A stretch of DNA of 64,000 bases, taken from assembly GCF_036588685.1 (NCBI RefSeq), contig NC_086380.1:34734692-34798691 (forward strand), read 5' to 3'. The DNA is from Mytilus trossulus (Eukaryota > Mollusca > Bivalvia > Mytilida > Mytilidae). The notes beneath the pieces are model-generated. The model saw only the letters and a program-made list of their open reading frames with translations, did no database searches and was not told the origin of the DNA. Every line of letters begins with the position of its first letter. The first letter of the stretch is position 1. Made by a program: the position numbers and the translations under genes. This document shows, one piece after another, positions 1-11,500 of the stretch.

Positions 1-120
1 TTCAGTGGTTGTCGTTTGTTTATGTGTTACCTCAGTTTGTTTTCGAGCTTTTTTTTTTTATACTTGTTTGTACATAAATGAGGCAGTTAGTCTCGTTTGA
101 ATTGTTTCACAATTGTCATT
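1..120 (+). repeat. Partial copy of mussel-type dispersed repeat F1
   Basis: This stretch resembles sequence at about 52335-52610, 36870-37075 and 56985-57155. All share a segment of the type agtggttgtcgtttgttt followed by a phrase containing tcgtttgaattgttt. No coding potential is seen. It is a fragment of an interspersed repeat of unknown class. Confidence 0.6.
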
Positions 121-430
121 TCCTATAGAACATAAATGAAAATAAAAAAATCACAACTGTGCTTTTTTAAAGAAACTTTTACAGTGTGTTGTACTACTTT
201 TGGGACAAATTATAAAAAAATTATAGAAAACTTCATCGGCTATAACTCCAAATATGGACAATTTTATGTTTAGGGCGTCTTGAAATCTTTTGACAGCTTC
301 CGAAGTGCTAATTTTCAACCTTTTTCAGCTGCATGGACCAAATCACTTCTTTTCTTTAAAAATCAAAATTTTTTACAGTGTAATTTCACCCCTTCTTGCA
401 ATTTGAGGCATTAAACATTGAGAAATCAAT
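118..430 (+). repeat. Dispersed repeat F3, copy 1
   Basis: This block matches 47105-47440 by eye over about 300 bases, with many point differences. The shared landmarks are gttgtactacttttgggac, gaaatcttttgacagcttc and gtcatttcacccc or variants. The same order of landmarks in both copies shows one repeat family. No protein is recognised. Confidence 0.65.
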
Positions 431-439
431 TTGGAAGGG

Positions 440-690
440 GTATAAGAATAAATGGCAAGTAAAAAGTAAAAACACAAAAATACTGAACTCCGAGGAAATT
501 CAAAAAGACAAGTCCAAAATCAAAAGGCAAAATCAAAAGTCCAAACACATCAAACGAATGGATAACAACTGTCATATTTCTGACTTGGTACAGGCATTTT
601 CTAATGTAGAAAATGGTGGATTGAACCTGGTTTTATAGCTAGCTAAACCTCTCACTTGTATGACAGTCGCATCAAATTCTATTACATTGT
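440..690 (+). repeat. Dispersed repeat F4, copy 1
   Basis: It shares aaaacacatcaaacgaa-type sequence, tgacttggtacaggcatttt and ctcacttgtatgacagtcgc with a second copy at 2140-2360. A short third copy lies at 59165-59280. The 80-residue open frame at 396-638 falls inside it and is not conserved as a protein between copies. Copies 1 and 2 are direct repeats flanking the retrotransposon remnant at 735-1772. Confidence 0.6.
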
Positions 691-734
691 CAATCCTCTG
701 TTAATAAATACGGCAGCATTTTCTGTGAATTTTT

Positions 735-1772
735 AGCGGAAAATGTGTTGATAAAGTATCAAATTATACATATTTAGGTTTATTATTAACCGACCATTTG
801 AGTTAAGAGGAAATGGCAAAAAACAGTTGCCAAATCTGCCAGTAGGGCATTAGGGTTACTAATAGCAAAATGTAAAGCTCGTGGTGGTTTTCAATATGAT
901 GTATTTACAAAATTGTTCAATTCAATTGTATGGTCAGTGATTGACTATGGTGCCTCTTTTTGGGGTACTAAAGAATTTTCATGTATAAACGCTGTTAAAC
1001 ATAGGGCTATGAGATTTTTTATGGGAGTGGTTAGATATACCCCTAACTTAGCACTTTATGGAGATATAGGATGGAAACCATGTATTGTTAAACAATGGTC
1101 TTCCATATTTAGGACATGGTCACGATTTAATAAGATGTCTAATAGAAGTCTTAATAAGAAAATTTGTCTTTGGAGTAATAATATCAGTTTTAATAAAGTA
1201 AAAAATTGGACCTGTAGAGTGAATACAAAGTTTAAAGAACTTGATCTAAATCAGTATTGTAATATTGGATGTATTTTGAGCAAGTCTGTTATTAAAGATA
1301 TTGAAAACAATCTATTTATTATGTACCAAAATAATTGGCATTTAAATTTACTAGCTAATGAAAGCAGTAAATTGCGTACTTACAGGTTATTTAACTCAAA
1401 TTATTGTACAGAAAGATATTTAAGTATTACTGTGCCCGGTAAATATAGAAGTGCATATGCTAAATTTAGAGCAGGTGTTGCTCCGATTAAAATTGAAACT
1501 AGCAAAAAGGTATAGGGTCTGTTTTAATCGTAGAAAAAATGATTTGAATATAAATAACTGAAGATGAAAAACATGTTTTATTAGAATGTCCAGAATATGC
1601 AGATTTGCGAACGATACTTTTTAACAGTGTATGTAATATAGAAAGTAGTTTTAGTAATTTAAGTAATGAAGAAAAGTTTTCATTTATGTTTCATGATGAT
1701 AGAGTTTGTTATTTTACAGCCAAAATCTGCCATGAAGTACTTTTTAAGAGAAAGTGTATTTTATACTCGTAA
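735..1772 (+). pseudogene. Decayed 3' end of a non-LTR retrotransposon reverse-transcriptase ORF
   Basis: The translated pieces resemble the C-terminal region of Jockey/CR1-like reverse transcriptases common in molluscs. In order they show a VSNYTYLGLLL segment (from about 748), SRALGLLIAKCKARGGF, then an open stretch at 913-1515 with SVIDYGASFWG and KHRAMRFFMGV followed by a GD.GWKP motif. A shifted frame at 1560-1772 carries EDEKHVLLECPEYADLR and ends at a TAA at 1770. At least two frameshifts and a stop (about 800 and 1515) separate the pieces, so it is not functional. The catalytic core and endonuclease are absent. Clade assignment is inference. Confidence 0.8.
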
Positions 1773-2139
1773 TAAGTGTTAAACTTTATAATGTTGTTTG
1801 TTTTCTTTTGTATAAGTGTTTTTAATAGTATGGTGTTTTATTCTAAGATATATTGATATATGTAATAGATGTAATATAAATGTATTTTAATCTGTGTTTT
1901 TACAGTCTCTCATAACTCTTTTTAGAGTGGCTCTTTTATAATTTGTTAATATTATATTGTGTTGTATATCAAATGTTTTAAAGAGGTGAGACTCTAATAC
2001 ATTATTTGTTTGTTTTGTTTGTTTTATATAAAAGTTAATTGTCATGATTCCAACCGACCAAGATAAATTCAAGTTACCATCTGGATACCATTTCCATTTT
2101 TTAATTATTTTTTTTATCAATTTTAATAAAAGTAAAATC

Positions 2140-2360
2140 AAAAAAATACTGAAGTCCGAGGAAAATTCAATCGGAAAGTCCCTATTCAAATGGCAAAATC
2201 AAATGACAAAACACATCAAACGAACGGATAACAACTATCACATTCCTGACTTGGTAAAGGCATTTTCAAATGTAAAACTTGAATGGTGGATTGAATCTGG
2301 TTTTATAGCACTTAACCTCTCACTTGTATGAAAGTCGCATCAAATTTCGCTATATTTACA
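2140..2360 (+). repeat. Dispersed repeat F4, copy 2
   Basis: This is a direct repeat of 440-690. The landmarks are caaatgacaaaacacatcaa, cctgacttggtaaaggcatt and ctcacttgtatgaaagtcgc. It lies downstream of the retrotransposon remnant. The open frames here on both strands are not supported as genes. Confidence 0.6.
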
Positions 2361-2678
2361 ACGATGCATGAACAAAACAGACATAATAGGTAAAATAGTC
2401 AAAATTTGCATGAGTACAGCATTCATCACTGTGTTACAATCTCAAAACAAACAAAAAGGCACAAAAAGGCACAAAAGCTTCAATCTGTCATAATAAAACA
2501 CATTCATTGCATGCTTCGCGTGTCTGCCTGACGTCAGAATATGTCACGTCACATAGGAAAATTTTTGACGTTCAATGTTTATTAAAAAAAAAAGTGACCT
2601 TGGTCTGTAACCTATTGACCCAAAGAAAAATAGCTCCTTCTCGAGGTCCAAATTCTCGACATCTTTGATCTGTATTAA

Positions 2679-3390
2679 GGTTTATGTACCCTTCTGTAGC
2701 CATTTTTGTACGAATTTTTCAAACCTCAATTGTATCAAAACTACAGATATAATGAATAATAGAGATAGGCCATTTAGTACATATTCCAACGGGAAACATG
2801 ATTTCATTTGATAGAAACAGAGGAATTTGTGGCAAATAAATCAAGATTTTTATAGAAAATCCAGTCTTTTATACAGAGATTTTTGTTATAAAATTTAAAA
2901 CATAAGTTACCCACTTGATTTTCTATGATGTGCTAGTGTTCATTTTTTACAAAAAGTTCTAAGCAACCTGTAAATTCCAAAAACACCTCGTGCTGAGTCA
3001 CTAAAGTCGAGCGCACCCTAAAAGGTGTACTTGATTTTGGCCATATTTAATTTGTTTTAACCAATAACTATGATTTATAAAGTTGTTTTGAGGAAATCAA
3101 TGCTAGCACTGCATGCAATAATCCTATGTCTACTAGTCATCAAATTGCCAAATATGAGAGTACAAGGATAAAGGCTGTGGATTTTCTATAAAAATCTTGA
3201 TTTATTTGCCACAAAGTCCTCTTTTTCTATCAAATGCAATGAAACAGTAAAAAATAATGCTATGCATCAAGTTTCCCCTTGGAATATGTACAAAATGGCC
3301 CATCTCTATTAATTATTATAGCTGTAGTTTTGATACAATTGAGGTTTGAAAAATTCGTACAAAAATGGCTAAAGAAGGGTACATAAACCG
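2679..3390. mobile_element. Foldback element with about 200 bp inverted arms
   Basis: The left arm (about 2679-2870) begins with ggtttatgtacccttctgta. The reverse complement of the right arm (about 3179-3390) begins with ggtttatgtacccttcttta. The match continues inward through cctcaattgtatcaaaacta and tttatagaaaatcc. The roughly 300 bp centre is unrelated between arms. The structure is typical of a non-autonomous MITE or foldback element. No transposase is present. Confidence 0.8.
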
Positions 3391-3589
3391 CAGAACGCTA
3401 GACAGTTACCATCCGGAAGCAATTTTCCTAAATTTTTATACGCGCCCGTTTACGGATCGCATTAAGATATACCGTTGTTCTATTTGTTTTCATTTTGTAT
3501 TTATGTAGTTACATGCAGCAAACATCACTGTTATCCAATTGATCTAATATAGAAAGGGATACATAAATAAAGATTGAGTGACAGTCGAG

Positions 3590-3686
3590 CGCACCTGCAG
3601 GATTTCAACTCACATCTTTGTGTTTGGCGGACTAGTCAGTCATACAGCAGCTTAAGCTTTTAGACCACTCGGCTACCGCGGCCCTA
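3590..3686 (-). repeat. tRNA-derived SINE head (Leu/Ser-like)
   Basis: On the minus strand the sequence reads gccgcggtagccgagtggtc, like the acceptor stem and A box of a leucine or serine tRNA. A B-box-like gtgagttgaaatcctg follows. A related unit occurs at 45400-45503, also on the minus strand, with the same gtcgag.gcacc edge. The fold is imperfect and the loop region is long, so this is a SINE head or tRNA pseudogene, not a working tRNA. Confidence 0.55.
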
Positions 3687-3805
3687 AATTATCATTTCTT
3701 AAAGGAACTTGCCGTTAATTCAAGAAGAGTGTTGTTTTTATTATAATCTCATGATTTTTGGTTTGATTAGCTTGTGTTAAGGTTATTTGTCTCATTTATT
3801 TAAGA

Positions 3806-3955
3806 GGCGGATTTAAGGGGGGCAGGGATCCTGGGCCCCCCTGTTTTTGGAAAATAATTTGGTTGCTTATATAGGGAATCACTGAAGCGTGACTGGAGCG
3901 GTCCCCCTCTTAGGCAGTCAGTGGGCCCCCACTTATGAAAATTTCTAGATCCGCC
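3806..3955. mobile_element. MITE with GGCGGAT(C/T) terminal inverted repeats, copy 1
   Basis: It starts ggcggatttaagggggg and ends ctagatccgcc. The middle has purine-rich and C-rich tracts with a tgactg.ct segment. A second member lies at 51181-51325 in the opposite orientation. It is a non-coding foldback element. Confidence 0.7.
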
Positions 3956-3959
3956 AGTG

Positions 3960-5044
3960 ATCTGTATTGCTGTATTGACACCTTTATCTACGAAAAAGCA
4001 CCGTCTTGCATGTTTGTTGTTGATATCACTAGATAATAACTACTACATGAATATTCCTGAAATTAAGATTTGAATATATACTGACGACTTCTTCCGATAA
4101 GATGAAACATTTTTGTAAAAAGCACGAAACAGTTTGGCCTGGAAGTATTGTAGAACCATTACGATCCTGACAATTTTTGACAGGAAGTCATAACACAATA
4201 TTTTGAATCAGGTAATATAATATTTACATATTAACCAGGCATCACTTTTGCAAATATTTATTATTTATCTCAGATGAAATTATAAAAATAAGCAAAACAA
4301 AAGGTAAAAATATATAAAAAAAATAAAATCGTATAAACACAACCTTTTTTCACAAAGAGAATATTTCAAAAGTCTATGATTCCGTACTCAACAGGTTACT
4401 CTGAGCAACGCATTTTTTCATCAATTATCAATGCACGAGGTTATGCAAAATCAAAAGAGCATATATTATAAGTATCTATATGATATATAAAAAAAAAAAA
4501 CATCGGTTAAAAATGTTAAATTTGATTTTGTTAGCTTAAGGGTCAGAGTCAAATATTTCATTAATATTTTTGAATGTTCTGAATTTATTAGTGAAAGGAT
4601 TGCTTGCATATATTTTGACTGTTATTGAAAAAAATATATATGTTGGGTGTTGGGATAAAATAAAGGAAACATGAAAAGAGCAAAATGGAGCTTCTGGAAA
4701 AGAAAAATCGGAAAATTTAAATGGCAATTAAAAAAACCTTCTTCTTTTGTTAAAACTAACTCATGATCATTCAGGCTAAATAAAACAAGCTCAATATCAA
4801 AATGTATACACTGTTATACGATTGAATCAGATGTGACCCTAACAAAATCCAATCAATGATCTTTCTCAAGGGGATTGTGTCCATGTCCTTACTCTTGCCG
4901 TACTGTTCATAGAACACGTGCCCATGCACGAAAACATGTGTTCTACGATGTAGACAACATACAACTTTAACAAGTCATGCCAAGATACAATTACAATATA
5001 TTTTGTATTCGTACAAACTCTTCAATATTATCCAGCCTACACTG
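3960..5044. other. AT-rich intergenic stretch without recognised gene
   Basis: I see no exon with splice signals and no strong repeat match here. There is an A tract near 4489-4500. Just before the TMEM35-like gene there is a short palindromic region near 4912-4950 (gaacacgtgcccatgcacga and gtgttc). The small minus frame at 4536-4727 has no support. Confidence 0.5.
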
Positions 5045-5353
5045 CTATTCTGTTTTGGACTTTTCCAGCGACACTTTCCGTCCAGAAACATGATACAGAA
5101 AGCACAGTGCGAAAAACACACTACTTGGGAAAATACTTTCTTTGTATTCTTTTAAACAAATGAGTGTTTGAACTGCTCCCGCCATTGTAATGATAAGCAA
5201 AACACATCCGATCTTTCTAGTATCCTTCAGGATTAGGGCAAGGGCTCCAGCTAATTCTATTATTCCTGTCACCATTTTGTATGTCATTGGATTTGGCTGA
5301 TATCCAAACAAAATGGTAACACAAACATAACAATACTGTTGGAACTTCCGATT
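5045..5353 (-). CDS. TMEM35-like gene, exon 2 (terminal coding exon)
   Basis: It encodes 102 residues, from the loop after helix 1 to the C-terminus (ending in KVSLEKSKTE), with a TAG stop at 5045-5047. The acceptor lies in a T-rich tract ending in ttttag at 5354-5359. The longest open frame that begins inside it at 5311 lacks the first 14 residues because the real start is spliced. Confidence 0.7.
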   Translation of the reverse strand, partial: NRKFQQYCYVCVTILFGYQPNPMTYKMVTGIIELAGALALILKDTRKIGCVLLIITMAGAVQTLICLKEYKESIFPSSVFFALCFLYHVSGRKVSLEKSKTE

Positions 5354-6187
5354 CTAAAATGAAATAAAATATAAAATGTTACATAAAAAATAAATTTATC
5401 ATCGTCAACATAGTCGTCATCATCGTCAACATAGTCGTCATCGTCATCATAACCTTCGTCATTGCAATTTGGCATCGTCAGTCAACATCATCATCGTCGC
5501 CGATCGTTGTCATCATCATCGTCATCATTGTCACCGATCGTTGTCATCAGCATCGTCATCATCGTTGCCGATCGTTGTCACCATCATCGTCATCATCGTC
5601 GCCGATCGTTGTCACCATCATCGTTATAGTTTATGTTCTCGTCATCAGGAAAGAATTAAAGCTTACACATAAGTTAGGTTGACTCATTACTTACTTACTG
5701 ACTTGTTCGAAGTATGACAGTTTGATGGATCAAAAACTTTAAACATTCAAATAAAATGCTTGCTTTACTCTTTTATGAAGCTATCTGAATGCTTTTGCAA
5801 TAGCTTATCCCAAACTAAACTACAATAGTCTATATATGGTAGAATAAATGCATTATAAAAAAGGCCTTGTTGTCTTATGTGTTAGGCAAATATTCTTTAA
5901 ATTTATACAAAAGTGGAAGTCTTATACATATATATGCACATGTTCTTCCGTGGGGCCCACTTCACATTATTTTGACTTGTTCGAGATTTGACAGCTAAAC
6001 TTAAACATTCCTAAACCAATATTTTTTGTTTTTAAAAATATCCAATTTTCTTGATATTTAATCTTACCATGTCAGCTCCTACTTCTTCTGGAAACTTCGA
6101 TGGAAATAGTTTACAAAGCGATGCCATCATAAATAGAGATATTAATCCCACCAATACAACCTTCTCTAGAATGGCTACTACACCCAT
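5045..6187 (-). CDS. TMEM35/DoxX-like four-helix membrane protein (two exons)
   Basis: The coding exons are 6187-6068 and 5353-5045 and join in phase 0, giving about 142 residues, near the length of vertebrate TMEM35 (about 167). Start MGVVAILEK lies in exon 1 after an acceptor at 6209/6210; the donor reads atg|gtaagat and the exon 2 acceptor cattttag|aat. Predicted helices are about residues 5-25, 70-92, 96-112 and 117-133. After helix 1 comes KLFPSKFPEEVGADM, then NPMTYKMVTGIIELAGALAL, which fits the TMEM35 pattern (conserved Lys, EM, then G-x-x-E). In vertebrates TMEM35A (NACHO) helps assemble nicotinic receptors in the ER. Whether this invertebrate protein does so is unknown. The intron holds a trinucleotide minisatellite. 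The gene is divergent to TERF. Confidence 0.7.
5398..5630. repeat. Minisatellite of CAT/CGT trinucleotides with a ~34 bp higher unit
   Basis: The stretch is built of catcatcgtc-type triplets. From about 5490 a unit of about 34 bp ending in gccgatcgttgt recurs about four times. It lies in the only coding-region intron of the TMEM35-like gene. The poly-Asp and His-rich open frames here are translations of the repeat. Confidence 0.85.
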
Positions 6188-6209
6188 AGCTGTATTACTT
6201 AGTTTGGAG
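6068..6209 (-). CDS. TMEM35-like gene, exon 1 coding part with short 5' UTR
   Basis: The ATG is at 6187-6185, giving 40 residues: a first membrane helix, then KLFPSKFPEEVGADM. Bases 6188-6209 are 5' UTR behind a good acceptor (tttttttgcag), so at least one upstream non-coding exon must exist. The GC-richer stretch near 6900-7130 could hold it, but I cannot place it. Confidence 0.65.
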
Positions 6210-6411
6210 CTGCAAAAAAATATATTTTAAAGAAAAAGTACATTACACACCACTTATATCCATGTAAATCATTTAAGGTAAAATACTTTTCTTAAAACAG
6301 AAAACATAATTTGTAATTTAGTAGAGAGTATAAGAATCAATCATTTGGTATACAAGAAGGCAATATAATAATATAGGTACCCGTTCCTCCTTTCTTTAAT
6401 TCTTGATGGGG

Positions 6412-6688
6412 ATTGCAGCAGATTACATTGAGTGTGTAGCGAAAGGTTATATCTTTGGTTGGCTTGCTTGTTAGCTGAACCATGAAGTCATTATTTGGTC
6501 AGATATACTACCCTCCATTCGAAGTAGCATAGTCCGACAGACAGATAGATTGGTTTTCTGTTGGATTAGTCTATTCGTTAAAGAAGGGTAGTTTACCTAA
6601 CCTAACAATGACTTCACGGTTCAGCTAACACGCAAGCTAACCAAAGATATTAACTTTGTCTACACACTCAATGAAATCCGCTGTAATA
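6412..6688. mobile_element. Foldback MITE with about 80 bp arms
   Basis: The left arm runs ttgcagcagattacattgag through gttagctgaaccatgaagtc. The right arm is its imperfect reverse complement (gacttcacggttcagctaac through ctcaatgaaatccgctgtaa). The spacer is about 110 bp. It is non-coding. Confidence 0.75.
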
Positions 6689-6689
6689 A

Positions 6690-9420
6690 GATAAGTCTTG
6701 TGACTCTACAGTTATCACGAGTCTGTCAACACGGAGATTGAGAGGTAAATTCTCCGCTCATGGGAAGATTTATTTGGTTGTTATGAAATAGAAGTTCTTT
6801 CATAATATAAAATCCAATCGCAAAATGTATTTAGTGATATTATTTACACTGGAATGCCTGTTCTAAGGCTTGTTCCTTTCGGATAAGATGATACAGAATA
6901 TTTGTTCGATTTATTAAAGAGTGCGTGTAAAAAACGATCGACACGTGCCGTGCCGATGCCAACCACTGCCAGAAAAATAGTAAGGGTTAAACTCCCGACA
7001 TGCGGCGGAACTCCGATTCGCAAGGTGAAGCCACCTACATATGTACACTTTTTAAGACAATTTTTTACCTATCCTCAAACCGAAGAGTAGAGGTGTACTC
7101 CCGTTAGTTTCAGTTCCGATCTGCAAACATACACTTCAATAACATGAATAAGACGATATTTTAATCATCCGCTGATTCTAAAAGTCCATTATTTGAATAT
7201 AAAAATATGTTCATACTCTATAAATTTAGCTTATAACACTGATTGTTAATTTACTTCCCCATTCATGCAATTCTTGATCATTCTTTCGTAAACATATTTT
7301 TGTTAAAATTATTTATATCTAGTTTAACATGTTTAAGTCATTTTAATTGTGTGTTGTTTTTATTGTTTGTATTAATGGGTTTTATGGTGTTCGATCATTA
7401 CCTGTTTGTATGCTTTTGTACGTTGAGAGTTCCTCAGTTACACAGTCTATTAGAAAGAACGAACAAATAGTTTTCATGGTAATATTACAAAATTATATGA
7501 AATATTAAAGAATATGTCATTTGTCGGGTTATATACTGTGACTATAGTTTGCCTAGATTTATTTACGGTTTCAAATTTCGTTTTCTTAATGATTTTGTGT
7601 AATTCAGTAACATTATAAAAACTTTCGGACAGTAGAACAGACCACATCTTGTATGAAAACTGAGATTACGATAAGTTTGTGTTATAGACAAAAATGACAC
7701 GTTTTGGCTACCATACCTTGCATGTATCCTTAACTCAGATCTATACTAAACAAAACATAAACATTAAAAAGACTAGCTTTTGTTAAACATGTTAAATATT
7801 CATTCGTGGTCCAAACTAAGATCTAATTGATTAAGAATGTATCCTACTGGAAATAAATGAGGTCATATAGTATATCATTTTAATTATAAAGACGAGTATT
7901 TTTTAGAACACTGTGCTGCATGCATGACCGAGACTGAGTCGAAACACACGTATTGACTTAAATCATGCAGCTGGGTCGTAAAACGGGAATTGTAGAATCT
8001 TGCCCATTGTATCTGCAATAAGCAACAAATATATGTGAAACGATATCCTTTTTATGTTATAATTATTAAACATACCTGGCTGAAGTATTTATAAAAATTT
8101 AGTACACAGGGTGTTGCTAAAACGTTGAGGCAAAAGATGGAACGGATTTCAATAAAGCAAAAAATAAAAATAATAAATTAATGACGTAAATGAACAAACC
8201 AAAGCAATTACTAAATTTAAAAAAATGCACACGTACAAAGTATTAGTTGTCCTTAAATGTTGACCATGTTGACAATTGTGCATCTTCAATGTGAAGTTCG
8301 CATCCCAGATTCATCGGGTCGACTGAATCAGTAGGCTCAGTAGAATATCCCGGGTCACAAGTTGTTTTTTAAGAATATATAATATAAGACATACAAGAAC
8401 ATACGAAGTTTTAACAATCTGATTAAGCATCTTGTGATACGTTACACTACCCCCCCCCCCCCAAAAAAAACAACACTAGTGTAAAACCATACAATTATAT
8501 ATAAATAGGAAAATCAACGGTCTAATATGTAATTTAAAAACGAGAAACATATATGAACCACATCAGCAAACGACAACCAATGCACATCTGGTTCCCGATT
8601 TATGACAGACAGGTTCAAACAAATGTAGCGTGTTTTTTTTAATAGGTACCAATCCTCACTCAACCTGAGACACCAGACACAATATAGTGTTACATCACTG
8701 TGACGACATAGAAAGACACAGTATAACATTATAAAATATTAATTGAAATTTGCTGAACAAATTCAATAGACATATAAACAAAAATACATCTTCCTATATC
8801 TAAAAACAAGTGAACATACACTGAACGAGTAAATTTAATCTATGATACAATATAGATAAAAAATTAATAAAGCAAGGAGGCAAGATGTCAAACCGTATCA
8901 GAAAGACAACCATAAACTTGGAAAAAATAATGACAAAGAAAATAAAGTTCACTGGTAAATAAGAATAATTTTATGTAGTGAGGTATACAATGGAATTCTG
9001 AAATATATATTACAAAATAAATAATAGTGTTGTTCATACAGTAAAAGAACAGAAGTGAAATCTCATTGTTACACCAAAAACTTATCAAACGTGGAAAATA
9101 AAAAAAGAGTGAGACAAGATACATAAATAAGTAAACCACTGAACTTCCCCTCATTTTCCACAAAATCCAAAATGCATTATAAAATATAGTATCAACAGGT
9201 AAAGTTAATAACACAAATGTACGATTTGGGATACTCGCAGTTATTGGAAGCTAGTTACAGGCCAAAATAACTTTTGGCATGCATGATCAGAGACTAAATT
9301 CAACCAAAACACATCCCAGAGAATAGGGTTATCGGTAGATAGATCGCTTTGATCTTACTGCCTAATATTTTGGAGTATCAGCGTACTGGCTGTATCACTG
9401 AAAATATTAGGCAATACATT
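6690..9420. other. Intergenic stretch, no gene recognised
   Basis: The region is AT-rich with a slightly GC-richer segment at about 6920-7110. The 62-residue frame there has no family resemblance. A C tract followed by an A tract lies at about 8449-8470. A small imperfect hairpin lies at about 9361-9414 (cctaatattttggagtatca with its complement around ctgaaaatattagg). Small minus-strand frames at 8514-9214 are AT-driven and unsupported. Confidence 0.5.
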
Positions 9421-10149
9421 GTGTGACGTCATAATTACCGATAAACAGAATAATAGGTAGTTTCGTTTTTCAGGGTCGTAGCGTAATGGAGGCAAATGAG
9501 GCAAATGCCTCACTTTTGAAACGACGACCAAACTTTCGAATGTCTTTTTTTTTAATTATGTATTTTACATTACCAATATGCGAGTTTCGAGTTTCAAATT
9601 ATCTACCGGCACACTACATACAGTGTGTCCAATCTGTAGCAGCGATTACAGCTTTTACCATAGCGGTGATGGTAAATAAAACAAGTGTTCCGAATAGAAA
9701 TCAAAATAAAAAAATTGAAACAAATCTGAATGTCGTTACAAAACTGGTAGAAGAAGGGTTCTTAAAAGAAAAGAAAAAGATGAAAAAGGTAACTCATAAG
9801 TAAAAACACCCCCTATTAGTATGCTGGCTTATTTTCCTTGGTTTATGTTTGAATCGATAACGCTATACATGTAGGTATACCAATGTTTACAATATCAACT
9901 CACTGAACATCAAATGCTAATCAATAAAATAATTCATTGACCATGTCATGCATGTTGACCAAAAATTATTATTTTAATAATTAAATTAAACAAAACCGTA
10001 AAGCGCCTTTTCTATGTAAGTCTTTGATGTATAAGGCAATTCATGATTATTTTTTTATCTTTAATAAAAGTATGAAATATATTTTTGGTATTGTTTGAAA
10101 ATATTTTTTTCGTGTTTCTTTTTCTGATTATGATCAGCATTGTCTGGTT

Positions 10150-10400
10150 GTATGCTAGCGTGTTCCGTTGATTCTAGGGTTCTAGTGCGGTAGGTCGTGG
10201 GTTCGAACCCCGGTAGGTCAAACCAATGACTTAACCAGATGCTTCGCAGGGCGTAGCTTTATACGACCGCAGAGGTTGAACCCTGAACGGTTGGGGCAAG
10301 TATGGACACAACATTCAAGCTGGATTCAGCTCTAAATTTGGATTGTGATTAAATAGTTGACACAGCATAGGTTTCTGACACAGAATGAATGTGTTCTAAT
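10150..10400 (+). repeat. tRNA-derived SINE-like unit
   Basis: A B-box match gggttcgaacccc lies at about 10199-10212, with a plausible A-box region at about 10152-10170. A conserved-looking body follows (ggggcaagtatggacacaac, agctggattcagctct, ttgacacagcataggtttct). I recall similar bodies from bivalve SINEs, possibly of the MetaSINE type, but that identity is from memory and unverified. Confidence 0.55.
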
Positions 10401-10969
10401 GAACTTAAATTTTTTTGTTTTCTCTTAGAGCAATTCACTATGCTGTTCAATATTAATCCTCTCAAAAAAATGTTTGAAGAAATTTTCTTTTTATTTATGA
10501 AATTTCAAATGAGAAAAATTGAACCCATTTTTTTAATCACATCCCCCTTTCCCTTATTCCAAAACTAGTCTCAATTAAAATATTCTAATGGAGTTTGCAA
10601 CAAGAACTACTCATTTAAATACATCATAAAATATTAAGATGTAAAAAAACTGCTTGTTATCACTGAATGGTAAAGATTATTTAAATTTATCAGTTGGTAG
10701 TAAAAAGTGAATATACATTGTATATTGTATATAACAAAGATTTAAGTTGATTCTGGACAAAGAAAGATAACTCCAATTAAAAAAAATCTTGCAATAAGAT
10801 ATTTCTTGCTTACTATTTTGGACAAAGAAAGATAACTCTAATAAAAAAAAAATTGCTATTTCACAATATTGTGAAATTAGATATTTCTTGCCATTGCACA
10901 ATACTGTGCAATTGAAAAGACTTGCTATTGCACAATACTTAATATAATAATTTTAGATCCTGATTTGGA

Positions 10970-11500
10970 CAAACTTGAAAACTGGGCCCATAATCAAAAA
11001 TCTAAGTACATGTTTAGATTCAGCATATCAAAGAGGCCCAAGAATTTATTTTTTGTTAAAATCAAACTTAGTTTAATTTTGGACCCTTTGGACCTTAATG
11101 TAGGCCAATTTGAAAACGGGACCAAAAATGAAGAATCTACATACACAGTTAGATTTGGCATATCAAAGAACCCCATTTATTCAATTTTTGATGAAATCAA
11201 AAAAGTTTAATTTTGGACCCAGATTTGGACCAACTTGAAAACTGGGCCAATAATCAAGAATCTTAGATTAAAGTACATTTTTAGATTCAACATATCAAAG
11301 AACCCAACCGATTCATTTTTTGTCAAAATCAAACTAAGTTTAATTTTGGACCCTTTGGACCTTAATGTAGACCAATTTGAAAACATGACCAAAAGTTAAG
11401 AATCTACATACACAGTGAGATTCGGCATATCAAAGAACCCCAATTATTCAATTTTGTTGAAATCAAACAAAGTTTAATTTTGGACCCTTTGGGCCCCTTT
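10970..11500. repeat. Four tandem ~130 bp monomers in a dimeric pattern
   Basis: Monomers start near 10970, 11100, 11218 and 11355. Each runs from a gatttggac(c/a)aacttgaaa or gaccaatttgaaaac start through catatcaaagaaccc to gtttaattttggaccc. Monomers 1 and 3 are closer to each other than to 2 and 4, so the ancestral unit duplicated and then the dimer duplicated. Small open frames on both strands come from this array. Confidence 0.8.

Noticed and set aside
5284-5672. Poly-Asp and His-rich open frames
   Set aside because: They are translations of the CAT/CGT minisatellite in the TMEM35-like intron.
6902-7090. 62-residue frame in a GC-richer patch as a gene
   Set aside because: It has no family similarity or splice support; it might instead be untranslated sequence of the TMEM35-like gene.
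9486-9803. 105-residue frame as a transposase or host gene
   Set aside because: No family motif is seen, it overlaps the left terminus of the composite repeat, and it is AT/Lys biased.
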